This document shows, in pieces, positions 28,922-40,082 of a DNA stretch of 64,000 nucleotides. Where the stretch lies: positions 124,001 to 188,000 of the forward strand of contig CAVTTB010000002.1 in NCBI GenBank assembly GCA_963737555.1, given 5' to 3'. Positions within the stretch are counted from its first letter, which is position 1; each line of letters starts with the position of its first letter. Made by a program: the position numbers and the translations under genes. The DNA comes from JAHJQQ01 sp963737555 (GTDB lineage Bacteria; Pseudomonadota; Gammaproteobacteria; Thiohalobacterales; Thiohalobacteraceae). The notes beneath the pieces were generated by a model. It was given only the letters and a program-made list of their open reading frames with translations. It ran no database searches and was not told the origin of the DNA.

Positions 28922-30449
28922 ATGACCCGCATTCGGCAGGACGATTTCATCACCAGCATCGCCGACGCGCTGCAATATATATCCATCTATCACCCGTTGG
29001 ATTTCATCCAGGCGATGCACCAGGCCTATCTGCGCGAGGAATCGCCCGGCCGCGCGCGACGCCATCGCCCAGATCCTGGTGAATTCGCGCATGTGCGCCG
29101 AGGGCAAACGCCCGGTCTGTCAGGACACCGGCATCGTGGTGGTGTTCCTCAAGATCGGTATGGATGTCCAATGGGATGCCACGCTGAGCCTGGAAGAGAT
29201 GGTCAACGCCGGCGTGCATCGCGCCTACACCGATGCCGACAATCCGCTGCGCGCCTCCATCGTCAGCGATCCCGACGGCGCGCGCCGCAACACCGGCGAC
29301 AACACGCCCGCGGTCATTCACACCGAACTGGTCCCCGGCGACCGCGTCGAGGTCACCGTCGCGGCCAAGGGCGGCGGCTCGGAGAACAAGGCCCGCTTCG
29401 CCATCCTCAATCCCAGCGAAGACCTCGTCGAGTGGGTGCTCCAGCAAGTGCCGACCATGGGCGCGGGCTGGTGTCCGCCCGGCATCCTCGGCATCGGCAT
29501 CGGCGGCACGGCAGAGAAGGCCATGCTGCTGGCCAAAGAAGCCTTGATGGAGCCCATCGACATCCAGGCACTGCGCGCCCGCGGACCGGCCAACCGCGCC
29601 GAGACGCTGCGGCTGGAACTGTATGACAAGGTCAACGCGCTGGGCATCGGCGCGCAGGGTCTGGGCGGTCTGACCACGGTGCTGGATGTGAAGGTGAAGG
29701 ATTACCCGACCCATGCCGCGTCCAAGCCGGTCGCGATCATCCCCAACTGCGCGGCCACCCGGCATGTGCATTTCACGCTCGACGGTTCCGGTCCGGCGCG
29801 GCTCGATCCGCCCCCGCTGGACAGCTGGCCGCAGATCGCCTGGGAAGCCGGCGCGAATTCGCGGCGGGTGCAGCTCGACGACGCTGACCAAGGCGGACAT
29901 CGCCACGCTGGCAGCCCGGCGAAACGCTGCTGCTGAACGGCCGGATACTGACCGGCCGCGACGCCGCCCACAAACGCATCGCCGACCTGCTGGGGCGCGG
30001 CGAGCCGCTGCCGGCACGGCTTGGATTTCCACGGCCGCTTCATCTACTACGTCGGCCCGGTCGACCCGGTGCATGGCGAAGTGGTCGGCCCGGCCGGCCC
30101 GACCACCGCCACGCGCATGGACAAGTTCACCGACATGATGCTGGAGCAGACCGGCCTGTTCGGCATGATCGGCAAGGCCGAGCGCGGCCCGGCCACCATC
30201 GAGTCCATCCGCAAGCATGGCGCGGCCTATCTGATCGCCACCGGCGGCGCGGCCTATCTGGTGTCCAAGGCCATCCGCGCCGCGCGCGTGGTCGCCTTCC
30301 CGGAGCTGGGCATGGAGGCGGTCTATGAATTCGAAGTCGTCGATATGCCGGTGACGGTGGCGGTGGATGCGCGCGGTCAATCCGTACACCAGACCGGTCC
30401 GGCCCTCTGGCGTGCGCGCATCGCCGGTATTCCAGTCGTGTCCGCTTAG
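28922..30449 (+). CDS. fumA: Fumarate hydratase class I, about four frame breaks
   Basis: Iron-sulfur fumarase (FumA/FumB type, alpha and beta parts in one chain). N-terminal alpha domain: CAEGKRPVCQDTGIVVVF with a cluster Cys, GGGSENKARFAILNP, MGAGWCPPGILGIGIGG and NCAATRHVHFTLDG. Beta domain: LDFHGRFIYYVGPVDPVHGEVVGPAGPTTATRMDKF and GKAERGPATIESI. Frame breaks near 29049 (extra G), 29885, 29912 (extra C) and 30015. Corrected length about 507, the usual size. Divergent from the tlpA-like gene. Confidence 0.95.
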
Positions 30450-30670
30450 CCCCACCGCGCTCACGCCGTGCGAGCATGCCGTTGCCGGCAATGCGTGGCA
30501 TCGCTATCAGCAACGCACAGTCGAGCCCGCGCAACGGGTAGGCGATAGCGCGCGACACCCGCACCGATAATGCGCTACTCTGCGCGAGCGATACGGCACG
30601 GCGGCTTGCAAGCCCTACCGTATAAGCTATGTTCAAGGACGTTACGCAGTACGATCATGGGAGGATCGGA

Positions 30671-33222
30671 ATGAACAAAACTGTCGCTCTTTGCAGCCTC
30701 GGCCTCGTTGCGGTGTTGACAGGATGGGGCCTATCTCCCCACGCGACCGCCACCCTTCCCGATGCCACCCGCGTCACCCAGACAGACGCCGCGCCACTGC
30801 CCGATGCAGCAGCGACGTATACAGATACCGATTTCCATGCAGTCGAAGCCGGGCTTTCGCCTTCCGCGCGTGCCGGACGCGAAATCTGGTTCAAGGCCAC
30901 CGCCGGCAACGCGCGCTTCCACACCTACACCTTCCAGCAGCGCATCACCGCATTGATCGACTGGTACGGTGTGTTGCGCGGCGACGCGCGCGATTCCCGT
31001 TTCAAGACCTGGGGCCTCATCAACGATCCAGGTTGCTGCACGCCGGGTTCCGCGGGCTGTCCGGCCAAAAGTTACGAGGAAACCTACGGCTTCGACTGGT
31101 GCCCGGGCGACGAGACCCTGCTGAAGTTCGTCGGCAAGCCGGACTACCGCGACCCGGCGTGCGACTTCAAGGACGCCAGCGTCGATACGAACGATCCCGA
31201 GGGCCATCAACAAGGCCGCGAGGACAGTTGCAACCTCGCCTTCGGCACCTCCACCGGCGCGCTCGGCTTCCGCAAGTTTCCCAATCCACGCTTCGACGCG
31301 GCGGCGTGGCAACAACTCAACGGCCGCCTCGGCAGTTGGGAAGGCTACAACCGCAAACTGTCGAACGATCCCGCCCGTGCCGATTTCAAAATGCGCAAGC
31401 TGGCCGACGCCTCGATCGAACCGCCGTTCCTGATCGGCACCGCGTGCGCCTCCTGCCATGTCGCCTTCGACCCGGCCAAACCGCCGCTCGATCCCGAACA
31501 TCCGAAGTGGGAAAATCTCTCCGGCCTGGTCGGCAACCAGTACATCCGCGTTTCCGAACTTCTCATTTCCGGCATGCCGCACGACGACCTGTTGTGGCAG
31601 ATCTTCGCCCATGCACGCCCCGGCACCTCCGACACCTCGGCGATCCCCAACGACCAAGTGAACAACGCCGGCACCATCAACGCACTCATCAACATCGCAC
31701 AGCGGCCCACCTTTGCGGGCGAACAGGTCAACCGCTGGCGCAAGGCCACCGCCTGCCCGGCGGGTGCCGCGGAATCCACCTGCTGGTGTGAACCCGGCAA
31801 GCCCGGCAAGTGCTGGGAAAAAAGCCTGCAGACCGAAACCGTCCATCACATTCTGAAAGATGGCAGCGACTCGATCGGCGCGCTGGGCGCGATCCAGCGC
31901 GTGTACTTCAACATCGGTTCGTGCGCCGAACAGTGTTGGACGAACCATCTCACCGACCTGCGCCAACTCGACCCGCAGGCGCGCAACTTCGGCCAGACGC
32001 CGTTCGACATCGGCCAGTGTCGGCGCGACTGTCCCAACTTCCGCGCGGTGGAAGATCGGCTGCAGAACATTCTCGATTTCTTCCTGACCGCGCCCGAAGG
32101 CCATGCCAAGGATTTGCGCGAAGCGCGCGCCAACGAGCACCAGGCACCCTATGCCGAGTCCGACCTGGTGCGGGATCTCGAAGGCAAAGTTTCGGCAAGG
32201 ATGCGGTCACGCGCGGTCAACAGGTGTTCGTCGACAACTGCGCGCGCTGCCATTCCAGTAATAAACCGCCGTTCGAGGCCGTCGACTTCCGCGCCCTCGA
32301 CAGCAAAACCGGTCTGCGTGCCGACTGGCTGGGCAACGACGTGCCGACGCCGGTCACCGAAATCGGCACCTACCGTTGCCGTTCGCTGCATTCCAACCAT
32401 CTGCGCGGTCATGTCTGGGAACAATTCGCCGACGAGGACTACCACGCGCGCAAAACCATCTCCGGCATCCTCGAACCACACGACGGCGGGCGCGGCTATT
32501 ACCGCAATGTGTCGCTGGTGAATCTGTGGGCACACGCGCCGTTCCTGCACAACAACTCGGTCGGCCCGGAACTGTGCGGCTGGGGCGGCGATACATCGAA
32601 TCCCTACGAGCTGTATCGCTCCAGCTACGTCGACACCAGCAAACCCGGCAATCCGCCGCTGGCGCAAGACCTGCAACCGGCGTGCTGGAAGTACGATCCC
32701 TCGGTCGAAGGCCGCTTCGATCTCTATGTCGCATCGATGAACGATCTACTCAATCCAGCCAAGCGCATCCCCAAGGCGACCAAGCTCGACCAGGATATCG
32801 TGCTCGACATCGGCCCGCGCATCTTCGATGGCAAGGAGGAAAAACGCGTGGTCGGTTTCACCGTGCGGGTACCGGCCGGCGCCACCGCAGGTAACGTCGG
32901 CAACTTCCGCCACAAGGATTTCATCGTCGATCTGGTACGCGCCAAGCTGAAACCCGCCGAACTCGAAGCGCGTCTCGCTACCGTGCTGCCGCCTGCGGAA
33001 GCAAAACAACTCGCCGCCGAAATGCAGAGCATCGGCCGCGCCATCGTGTCCGACCCGGGCCGGCTGGTCGAGGTGGTGAAGGAGGCGCGCGCCCGCACGC
33101 CCGCGCTGTGGCAGGTCTATTCCTCATGCAGCGCGGAAATCGAAAACGACGGTCATCGCTTCGGCGAAGATCTGTCGGACGCCGACAAGAACGCGCTGAT
33201 CGCATTTCTCGCCACCCTCTGA
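30671..33222 (+). CDS. Large di-haem cytochrome c, unknown family, one frame break
   Basis: About 850 residues, exported (MNKTVALCSLGLVAVLTGWGLSPHATA). ATG 30671 has a strong GGAGG. Two c-type haem motifs: CASCH at about residue 259 and CARCH at about 523, each in a cytochrome-like context (TACASCHVAFDP; QQVFVDNCARCHSSN). Around them are many further cysteines (DPGCCTPGSAGCPA, DWCPGDE, STCWCEPGKPGKCW, CAEQCW, CRRDCPN), more than the haems need. A break near 32185 separates the haem sites. The C-terminal ~350 residues contain no motif I recognise. First gene of the block that ends with the DyP peroxidase. Confidence 0.75.
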
Positions 33223-33233
33223 GGACGGACACC

Positions 33234-34103
33234 ATGATCGCACGCAGCCTCATCCTCGCCGCGCTCGCCCTGTCGCTCAGCGGTTGCGACCAGATCGAAA
33301 CTTGGTTCGAGAAAACGCCAGACATCGCCTACGCACCTTATGGAGACGGCTACGCAAGCAAACCCGATCTGGCGCAGGTCGAATACGAGCACCCGATTCC
33401 GCTGCAGGAACTCGCCAAGGTCACGCCCAAATATCTGGCCGAGCTGCAACAGGAACAACTCGACCAGCTGTACGCGCGGCTGTCCTCGGGGCCGATGCCC
33501 GATGGCGCGTTCGACGGCGAGATCGTGTTCACACGCGGCGGCTCGGGCAAACTGCGCGCCGCTGAAATCATCGGCGGCTTGGTCGGCCTGGGCGTCAACT
33601 TCAAGGGCAAGCTGCTCGAAACAGCCGGCGAGGCGCTGTGGAAGGGCAAGGTGTTTTACCGCGACGAGAAGATTCTGCGCAATCGCATCGAGGATCTCGC
33701 CGTGCTGCGCCCCATCATCGGCGCGGGCGAGATCCCGAAAATCGACGTCGATGGCAAGGACGCGTGGCTGCTGTTCCCCGCCAAGCTGTATTGCGGACAA
33801 AGTCTGATCGACTCGCGCCGCGAATCGATCATCATCGATTACGCCTTCACCGACGAAATCAAAGGCTACCGCGAAAATCCGGATTTCCTGGCCGGTCGGC
33901 GCGGCCTCAAAGTGCGCGACGAAATCCGCATGGTTCGTCCCGGTTTGTATCTCGGCCGCGCCTACATGGATCACGCCTTCGTCCTCAATTTCGTGCTCTA
34001 CAGCAAGGCGCTGGATAAAGCCGGTCGCGCCGAATTCGAGGCCGGCAAAGTTGGCGACGAATGCTGGAGCGGCACCCAGAAACGGATGTTGGTGCAAGGC
34101 TGA
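33234..34103 (+). CDS. Lipoprotein of unknown function
   Basis: 289 residues with a lipoprotein signal (MIARSLILAALALSLSGC). The ribosome site GAGGA lies 8 bases before ATG 33234, 11 bases after the cytochrome stop, so the two are probably co-transcribed. The mature part contains no motif I recognise (EIVFTRGGSGKLRAAEIIGGLVGLGVNFKGKLLETAG; LNFVLYSKALDKAGRAEFEAG). The stretch GKVFYRDEKILRN ... VLRPIIGAG could be a ligand-binding core, but this is a guess. It is probably an outer-membrane-anchored partner of the flanking cytochromes. Confidence 0.7.
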   Translation: MIARSLILAALALSLSGCDQIETWFEKTPDIAYAPYGDGYASKPDLAQVEYEHPIPLQELAKVTPKYLAELQQEQLDQLYARLSSGPMPDGAFDGEIVFTRGGSGKLRAAEIIGGLVGLGVNFKGKLLETAGEALWKGKVFYRDEKILRNRIEDLAVLRPIIGAGEIPKIDVDGKDAWLLFPAKLYCGQSLIDSRRESIIIDYAFTDEIKGYRENPDFLAGRRGLKVRDEIRMVRPGLYLGRAYMDHAFVLNFVLYSKALDKAGRAEFEAGKVGDECWSGTQKRMLVQG

Positions 34104-34132
34104 CGCGCGTGCCCTGGACGAGGAGCGCACGC

Positions 34133-35677
34133 GTGTTCATCACCTTGCTCAGCCTAGCCCACCCGGTCTTCGCAACGGATGACCTGCCGCCGGTCGGGCA
34201 CTCGCGTTTCGATGCACTCATCGGCAACGCGCCCGTGCCATTTCCGTTCGCGCAGTTACACCAAAAAATCGAGGCGCAGATGCAAGCCGATCCGGGCGGT
34301 TTGCCCAGCTTGAAAACCACGCTGATACCACTCGGGCGTTCCTTGCAGCGCAATGCGGGCGCGCCGGATTTTTTCCGTTTTCCGCGGGTGGTCGCCGCCG
34401 CCGACGGCGTGAACAAGCCCGGCGTTGCGCCACTGAAAGACCGCCTGTTTCTCGGCTACCACGAGATCGGCGAGGTACTCGAAGTCATCAGCTACAACGA
34501 CGCCGCCGGCCGCTTCGAATTCCAGGTCGTGCGCGATTACGCGCCGGGCAAAACGCCGCAGGTTTTTTACGCGCGACGCAGTCTGTGCCTCGCCTGCCAC
34601 CAGAACGCCGCGCCGATCTTCGCCCGCCCGCTGTGGGACGAAACCCCCGCCAACCCCGAGATCGCACGTCGGCTCAAGGCAACACAGCGCGATTTTTACG
34701 GGGTCAAACTGACCGGCACCGACATCGCCTACTTCATCGACGCCGCGGCCGACCGCGCTAATCTCTTTTCGGTGTGGCAGACCCTGTGGCGCGACGGCTG
34801 CGGCACGAGCGCGGCGGGCGATGCCTGTCGCCACGACGCCTTCGCCGCCGCGCTCGACTATGCGCTGAGTGGCACGCTGCCCAGTGCCGATGCGCTGCCG
34901 CAATTGGCCAGTCGCTGGGCACAACAATGGCCACGCGGACTCGCGATCCCGAGCGCCGATTTGCCCAATCGCGATCCGTTCTTTCCGCTGCCTGACCCGG
35001 ACCACGATCCGCTGAAGCTGCGCCCGTCACAGACGCTGTGGACCGCGCCGGACGTTACTGCCTTCGTCGTCGGCCTGTCAGGGATGTTCGATAGCGCTGT
35101 CGTCGAGCGCGTGCGCAAAACCGATCCTGCGGAGCGCGCGGCAGCGCTTGATCGACTGCAGGTACGCGGTGAGTTCAACCGACAAACCTTCGATGCCGCG
35201 CCCCTGCGCGCGCTCGCCGCTGAACTCGGTGACGTTCAAACAACCCAAACCGACCAGCTGCCCACAGCGCGCATCGAAGCGATGTCCATGCCGCCCGATT
35301 CCGCCGCGCGTCAGGTCTACGCCCGCCGCTGTGCTGCCTGCCACGACACCACGCTGCCTCACCCGCCGAATTTTCTGCACGGCGACGCGGCCGCCGTGGA
35401 CATCCAGATCGACCGCTGCGCCGAACGCATGTACACCCGCGTGAGTCAGGCGACGCTGCCGGAGTCCGCGCGTCGCGTCGCACCGATGCCACCGCCGGCG
35501 ACGCTAGACATGGACGTACACGTTTGGCTCGACTCGGCGGACTTCAAAGCGATTCGCAGCGACCTCGCCACGCGCCTGCAGCGGCAGGACCGCGATCCGC
35601 AAGCCGTCCTGCGCCGGCCTTACACGCAGCTCGCCCCCTGTCTGCCTGCTGCGCCCTACCCGGAGGTACACCCATGA
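34133..35677 (+). CDS. Di-haem cytochrome c with CLACH and CAACH motifs
   Basis: Exported cytochrome of 514 residues. GTG 34133 is preferred over the longer frame because of GAGGAG seven bases before it and because it yields a signal-like VFITLLSLAHPVFATDD. CLACH lies at residue 152 (RRSLCLACHQNAAPIFARPLWDE), CAACH at residue 400 (VYARRCAACHDTTLPHPPNFL). The second part resembles a terminal cytochrome c domain; the middle contains a long unassigned region. Intact, in contrast to the next three genes. Overlaps nothing; 30 bases after the lipoprotein. Confidence 0.75.
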   Translation: MFITLLSLAHPVFATDDLPPVGHSRFDALIGNAPVPFPFAQLHQKIEAQMQADPGGLPSLKTTLIPLGRSLQRNAGAPDFFRFPRVVAAADGVNKPGVAPLKDRLFLGYHEIGEVLEVISYNDAAGRFEFQVVRDYAPGKTPQVFYARRSLCLACHQNAAPIFARPLWDETPANPEIARRLKATQRDFYGVKLTGTDIAYFIDAAADRANLFSVWQTLWRDGCGTSAAGDACRHDAFAAALDYALSGTLPSADALPQLASRWAQQWPRGLAIPSADLPNRDPFFPLPDPDHDPLKLRPSQTLWTAPDVTAFVVGLSGMFDSAVVERVRKTDPAERAAALDRLQVRGEFNRQTFDAAPLRALAAELGDVQTTQTDQLPTARIEAMSMPPDSAARQVYARRCAACHDTTLPHPPNFLHGDAAAVDIQIDRCAERMYTRVSQATLPESARRVAPMPPPATLDMDVHVWLDSADFKAIRSDLATRLQRQDRDPQAVLRRPYTQLAPCLPAAPYPEVHP

Positions 35678-35727
35678 GCAGCGAACGCCGTTCAACCCGT
35701 GCGTTTTTTTCTGTGGCCACTTAAGCC

Positions 35728-36969
35728 ATGCCCAACGAAAACTCCAACGCCAGCCGTCCGGTCCCGCGTGCCGACACCGGTTCGGTTTTGCTCGACTGGC
35801 TCGCCGATACGTCTACCTTCCTGCTGCAAATGGAACGGCGCATCGATCCCTGGCTCCGTCCGCCGTTCGATGCGCTGCTGCGCGATCCGCTGGCGCGCCT
35901 GGTCACGGCGCTGATCAACTGGCAGCGCCGCGACGAAGGTCTGCGACTTGCCGAGGAAAAACCGCTGCCGGATGAAGCCGCGCATCTCGACGCGATCATC
36001 TCGACATTCAGTCAGCAGATGCAGAAGCTGTGGAAGCCCGGCGGGATGGAGCGCGGCGGAAATACGAAGACGCACGGCATCGTGCGCGGCGAGTTCATCG
36101 TTCACGACAATCTGCCGCCGCAATTTCGCCACGGCATCTACGCCCGGCCGCAAACCTTTCCGCGCCTGGGTGCGTTTTTCCGGACCCGGTCCTTACATCA
36201 CGCCGGACATCGACGATGTCGGCTTCATGAGCATCAGCATCAAACTGATGGGCGTGCCCGGCGCGAAGCTGATGGATGAAGAGCAGCACACGCTGGACAT
36301 GTTCGGCGTCTCCACGCCGACCTTCGTCACGCCGGATACGCGCGCCAACGCACACTTGCAGACCTGGAGCCTGAAGAACGCGTCGATTTTTCACTTCGTC
36401 AATTTCAAGCGTCCGCATGTTCTCGACCTGATCATGCAGGCGCTGTTCATCAAGACGCAGAGCAGTCCGTTCGAGGCGCCCTACTTCAGTTGCGTGCCGT
36501 ACCTGCTGGGCGAAGGTCAGGCGATGCAATACTCGGTGTGGCCGAAGACGAAACAGCGCACGCCGATCCCGCGCCTGCCACGCCGCCCGCCCGACGATTA
36601 TCTGCGCGACGCCATGGTCGCCGCGCTGGCCGAGGGCGACGTTGAATTCGACATCCGCCTGCAACTGCAAACCGATCCGCATTCTGATGCCGATCGAGAA
36701 CAACGGCGTGCTGTGGCCGGAGAAGCTTTCGCCGCGCGTGACGGTCGCCACGCTGCGCCTGCCCAAACAGAAGTTCGACTCGCCGGCGCAGATGGAATTC
36801 GCCAAGAAGCTTTCCTACAACCCGTGGCACACCATCGCCGAGCATCGCCCGCTGGGCAACCAGAGCCGCGCCCGGCAGCGCATGTATTTCGAGTTGTCCA
36901 AGCTGCGGCATACGTTGAACGCGGTGCCGCATTACGAGCCGCCGCGGCGACGAGATCTTCGATGCGTAA
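35728..36969 (+). CDS. Catalase-like haem protein, about three frame breaks
   Basis: Related to catalases and allene-oxide-synthase-like proteins: THGIVRGEFIVHDNLPPQFRHGIYARPQTFP matches the distal-haem region with the catalytic His; SGPGPYITPDIDDVGFMSISIKLMGVPGAKLMDEE follows after a break near 36175. Later pieces are NPWHTIAEHRPLGNQSRARQRMYFELSKLRH near the C-terminus, typical of this small-catalase family. Other breaks are near 36680 and 36945; the end EIFDA gives a stop at 36967-36969. Corrected length about 413. Directly upstream of an unknown protein and a DyP peroxidase. Confidence 0.75.
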
Positions 36970-36975
36970 CGCGCC

Positions 36976-38282
36976 ATGACGCCGCAGACCAACTTCATGA
37001 TCGTGGCGGCGATCGTGCCCGAACACGAGGCGACGCTGCGCCAGTTGCTGGCCTCGATGAACGACGCGCCGGGACGCGTCAACGCGAACAATGCGTTGAT
37101 TCCGTTTGCGCAGTTCGACACGCTGCATGTCGCGCGGCTGCTGATCCTCGACGACCAGACCACCGCCGACATCCGCATCCATGGCGAACCTGTCACCACC
37201 TACCCGTTGTATTTCGCCCTGCTCGGCGACATCGACGGCACGGAAGACGCGTTTCTTGACCGCGCTGGCGCAGCGTGCGCCGGAGGGCTTGCGCGCACTG
37301 TTTGCCTGCTGCGAAGGCTTCACGCCCGATACCGATCTGCTTGCGCTGGATGCGGCAGCATCGCAGTCCTGCCATCGCCAATTACGTGAACAGTCGCGGG
37401 CGCACCGTGGTGCAGATACGCGAAGAGGCGGCGCTGCGCGCGGCGCTCGAAGACCACCTCGCGGTGTATGCGCCTGTGCTCGAAGCGCGGTCCGCGCAGG
37501 AGATTCACGCACAGCTTCGGCGCTTCGTCGATGCCGAGCAAGCCGCCGGCCGTCTCGACTCTGTCCGACGAACGCGCCACGCCGGTTGGCTGGTGGATCG
37601 CCAACACGCTGCATCTGATCGGCATGCCCTTGCTGCTGTTGCTGGCATCGCCGCTGCTCATCGTCATCGCGCCGTTTTATCTGCATGCGCCTGCGCCAGC
37701 TGGAAAAAACCGATCCGGAATTTTGTCCCACCGTCGATCAGGCCTACTCCGAGGCGCTTGGCGCTCGGCGAAGATCACGATGTCACCAATCAGTTCAGCG
37801 CGATGGGCAGCCTGAAGCCCGGCCTGATGCGACTGTTGACGACCATCGGCGTGCTCAGCACGGTTGACTATGCAGCGCGGCATCTGGTCAGACCCGGCCG
37901 CCTCGGGCGCATCCGCACGATTCACTTCGCGCGCTGGGTGTTTATCGGCGGCACCCGGCGCATGGCGTTTTTCAGCAACTACGACGGCAGCGTCGAAAGT
38001 TATATGGACGATTTCATCAACAAGACCGGCTTCGGTCTGAACGCTTCGTTCAGCAACGGCGTCGGCTATCCGCGAACCCACTGGCTGGTGCTGGACGGCT
38101 GCGCCGACGAACGCAAGTACAAGGAATTCCTCCGCCGCCACACGATGCCGACGCAGGTCTGGTACAAGGCGTATCCCGGCTTGACGGCGATCGATCTGGA
38201 GCGGAACACGCGCATCCGCCGCGGCTTGGCAGCCGCGTCGCTCAGTGATGAGGAGGCCCGCGAGTGGCTCGCCCTGCTATGA
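36976..38282 (+). CDS. Unknown membrane-associated protein, several frame breaks
   Basis: Starts six bases after the catalase-like gene and overlaps the DyP start by 4 bases (ATGA). N-terminal part MTPQTNFMIVAAIVPEHEATLRQLLASMND looks like a ferredoxin-fold; a hydrophobic segment is visible (TLHLIGMPLLLLLASPLLIVIAPFYLH) in the middle; the C-terminal half (RWVFIGGTRRMAFFSNYDGSVESYMDDFINKTGFGLN, THWLVLDGC) is well preserved. Breaks near 37255, 37350, 37560, 37685 and 37755. Corrected length about 435. No family assigned; the tight spacing to both neighbours suggests a functional partner of the two peroxidase-type proteins. Confidence 0.65.
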
Positions 38283-39834
38283 ACGAAGTCGATTACACGC
38301 GACGTGCAAGGCCTGCTGCGCTTTGGCTACAGGCGCATGACGCGCGCCTCGTACGCGCTGCTGCGGGTGAAGAACGCGGCCGCCGCGCGCGCCTGGCTGC
38401 GCACGGCACCGATCACCAACGCGGTGACGCTGAACCCGCCGCCGGACAACGGCGCTGCAGGTCGCGTTCACCGCGCCCGGCCTGCGCGCGCTCGGCGTGC
38501 CCGAGTCGGTGATCGCCGGCTTCTCCCACGAGTTTCGCGCCGGCATGACCCAGGACAGCCGCGCACGCCAGCTGGGCGATGTGGCGAGCAACGCTCCCGA
38601 GATTGGCACTGGGGCGGCCCCGCGAACGAGCGTGCATCTCGTGGTGATGTTCTTCGCCGAGCCCGATTGCTTCGACGCGTTTGTGCAGGGCATCACACCG
38701 GCGACACCTGGGGCGAAGCGTTCAGCGAACCGCACTGGCTCGACACCGAAAATCTCGACGGCGTCGAACCCTTCGGCTTCGCCGACGGCATCAGCCAGCC
38801 GCAGATCGACTGGGCGCAGCAACGGCAACCGACCGCGCATACGAGTTCGACTACAGCAACGTGGTCGCGCTCGGCGAATTCGTGCTGGGCTATCGCAATG
38901 AATACGGCAAGTATCACCGACCGGCCGTTGCTCGATCCCGATGCGCGCGAGCGCGGACCTGCTGCCGGCGCTGGATGCGCCGGAGAAGAAAGACCTCGGC
39001 CGCAACGGCACCTATCTCGTGATGCGGCAACTGGAGCAGGATGTCCGCGGCGTTCTGGCAGTTCGTCCACCAGCAGGCGGCGGCGATGACGCGGCGACGC
39101 GCAAACGCTGGCGGCGGCGATGGTGGGCCGGACGCGCGCGGGCGATCCGCTGGTGCCGATCCAGACGCAGCCCATTCCGGGCATCGGACCGGCATGCCGG
39201 AACAGATTCGGCAGAACCAGTTCACCTTCGACCAGGATCCGGCCGGCGCGCGCTGCCCGTTCGGCGCGCATGTGCGCCGCGCCAATCCACGCAATACCGA
39301 CTTCCCCGGCGCGCCCGACCAGCCTGCTGAAAAAGCTCCTCACCATGCTCGGGCTTCGGCCCCAGGGTTTTCGCGACGACCTGATGTCGTCGGTGCGCTT
39401 TCACCGCATCCTGCGCCGCGGCCGCGAATACGGCCGCGAACTTGAAACCGCGAGGCATGCGCTCGCGCCCGCCCCGCCGGACGACCCGGACGATCCAGCG
39501 CGGGCTGCACTTCATCTGCCTCAACGCCAACATCTCGCGCCAGTTCGAATTCGTGCAGAACGCGTGGATGGCGAGCACCAAGTTCTCCGGCCTGACCGGC
39601 GAGAGCGATCCGCTGCTCGGCAATCGCCAGCCGATCCCGGGCTGCCCGGTGACCCACCATTTCACCCTGCAGCGCGACGGCGGCTTGCGCCGGCGCGTGA
39701 CGGGGCTGCCGCAGTTCGTCACGGTGCGCGGCGGCGCGTATTTCTTTCTGCCCAGCCTGCGCGCGTTGCGTTATTTCGCCGGGGCAGCGCCTGCGCATAA
39801 GGATTCCACAGGGCGAGTAACCGCCGACAACTGA
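38279..39834 (+). CDS. DyP-type haem peroxidase, many frame breaks
   Basis: Dye-decolourising-peroxidase fold. The pieces show VQGLLRFGYRRM, FTAPGLRALGVPESVI, EPFGFADGISQPQIDW (the GxxDG motif with the catalytic Asp), FDQDPAGARCPFGAHVRRANPRNTD (the proximal haem His) and LHFICLNANISRQFEFVQNAWMAS near the C-terminus. I count ten or more frame breaks between 38290 and 39490, the highest density in the window; several remove a single extra C or G. Corrected length about 510. No signal peptide is evident, so location is uncertain. Last gene of the cluster. Confidence 0.78.
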
Positions 39835-40082
39835 AATCTCCGCAGCAAAAAATTGCTGGCTGACCCACCGGCACGGGTGCCGCTGCTCACTGCACTGACG
39901 GGGCTCGTCCGCACCACAGGACCAGGGCATGGTAATCTGCGCAACAGCGACTGCGCCCGTAAACGCAGCGGGGCACTGACGTGGTGAGCGCAATCGTGGC
40001 TCGTCATCCGATCGTGCCCGGTTAGCCCCTCAGAACCCGGGCATCCAGCCGCCATAAGCAAAACACCGTCCGAGGGAAACCC
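39835..40082. other. Gap of 248 bases with nothing recognised
   Basis: No reading frame of note, no terminator with a T-run, and no repeat of the four families in this stretch. It should hold the promoter of the following gene. Confidence 0.4.

Noticed and set aside
30450..30670. Gap between fumarase and the first cytochrome gene as possible RNA gene or riboswitch
   Set aside because: No recognised riboswitch or tRNA shape; only a normal ribosome site and an unremarkable sequence.
35674..35724. 16-codon reading frame MSSERRSTRAFFSVAT between the second cytochrome gene and the catalase-like gene
   Set aside because: Too short and without a separate ribosome site; may be chance or a remnant of a longer N-terminus. 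Not called.
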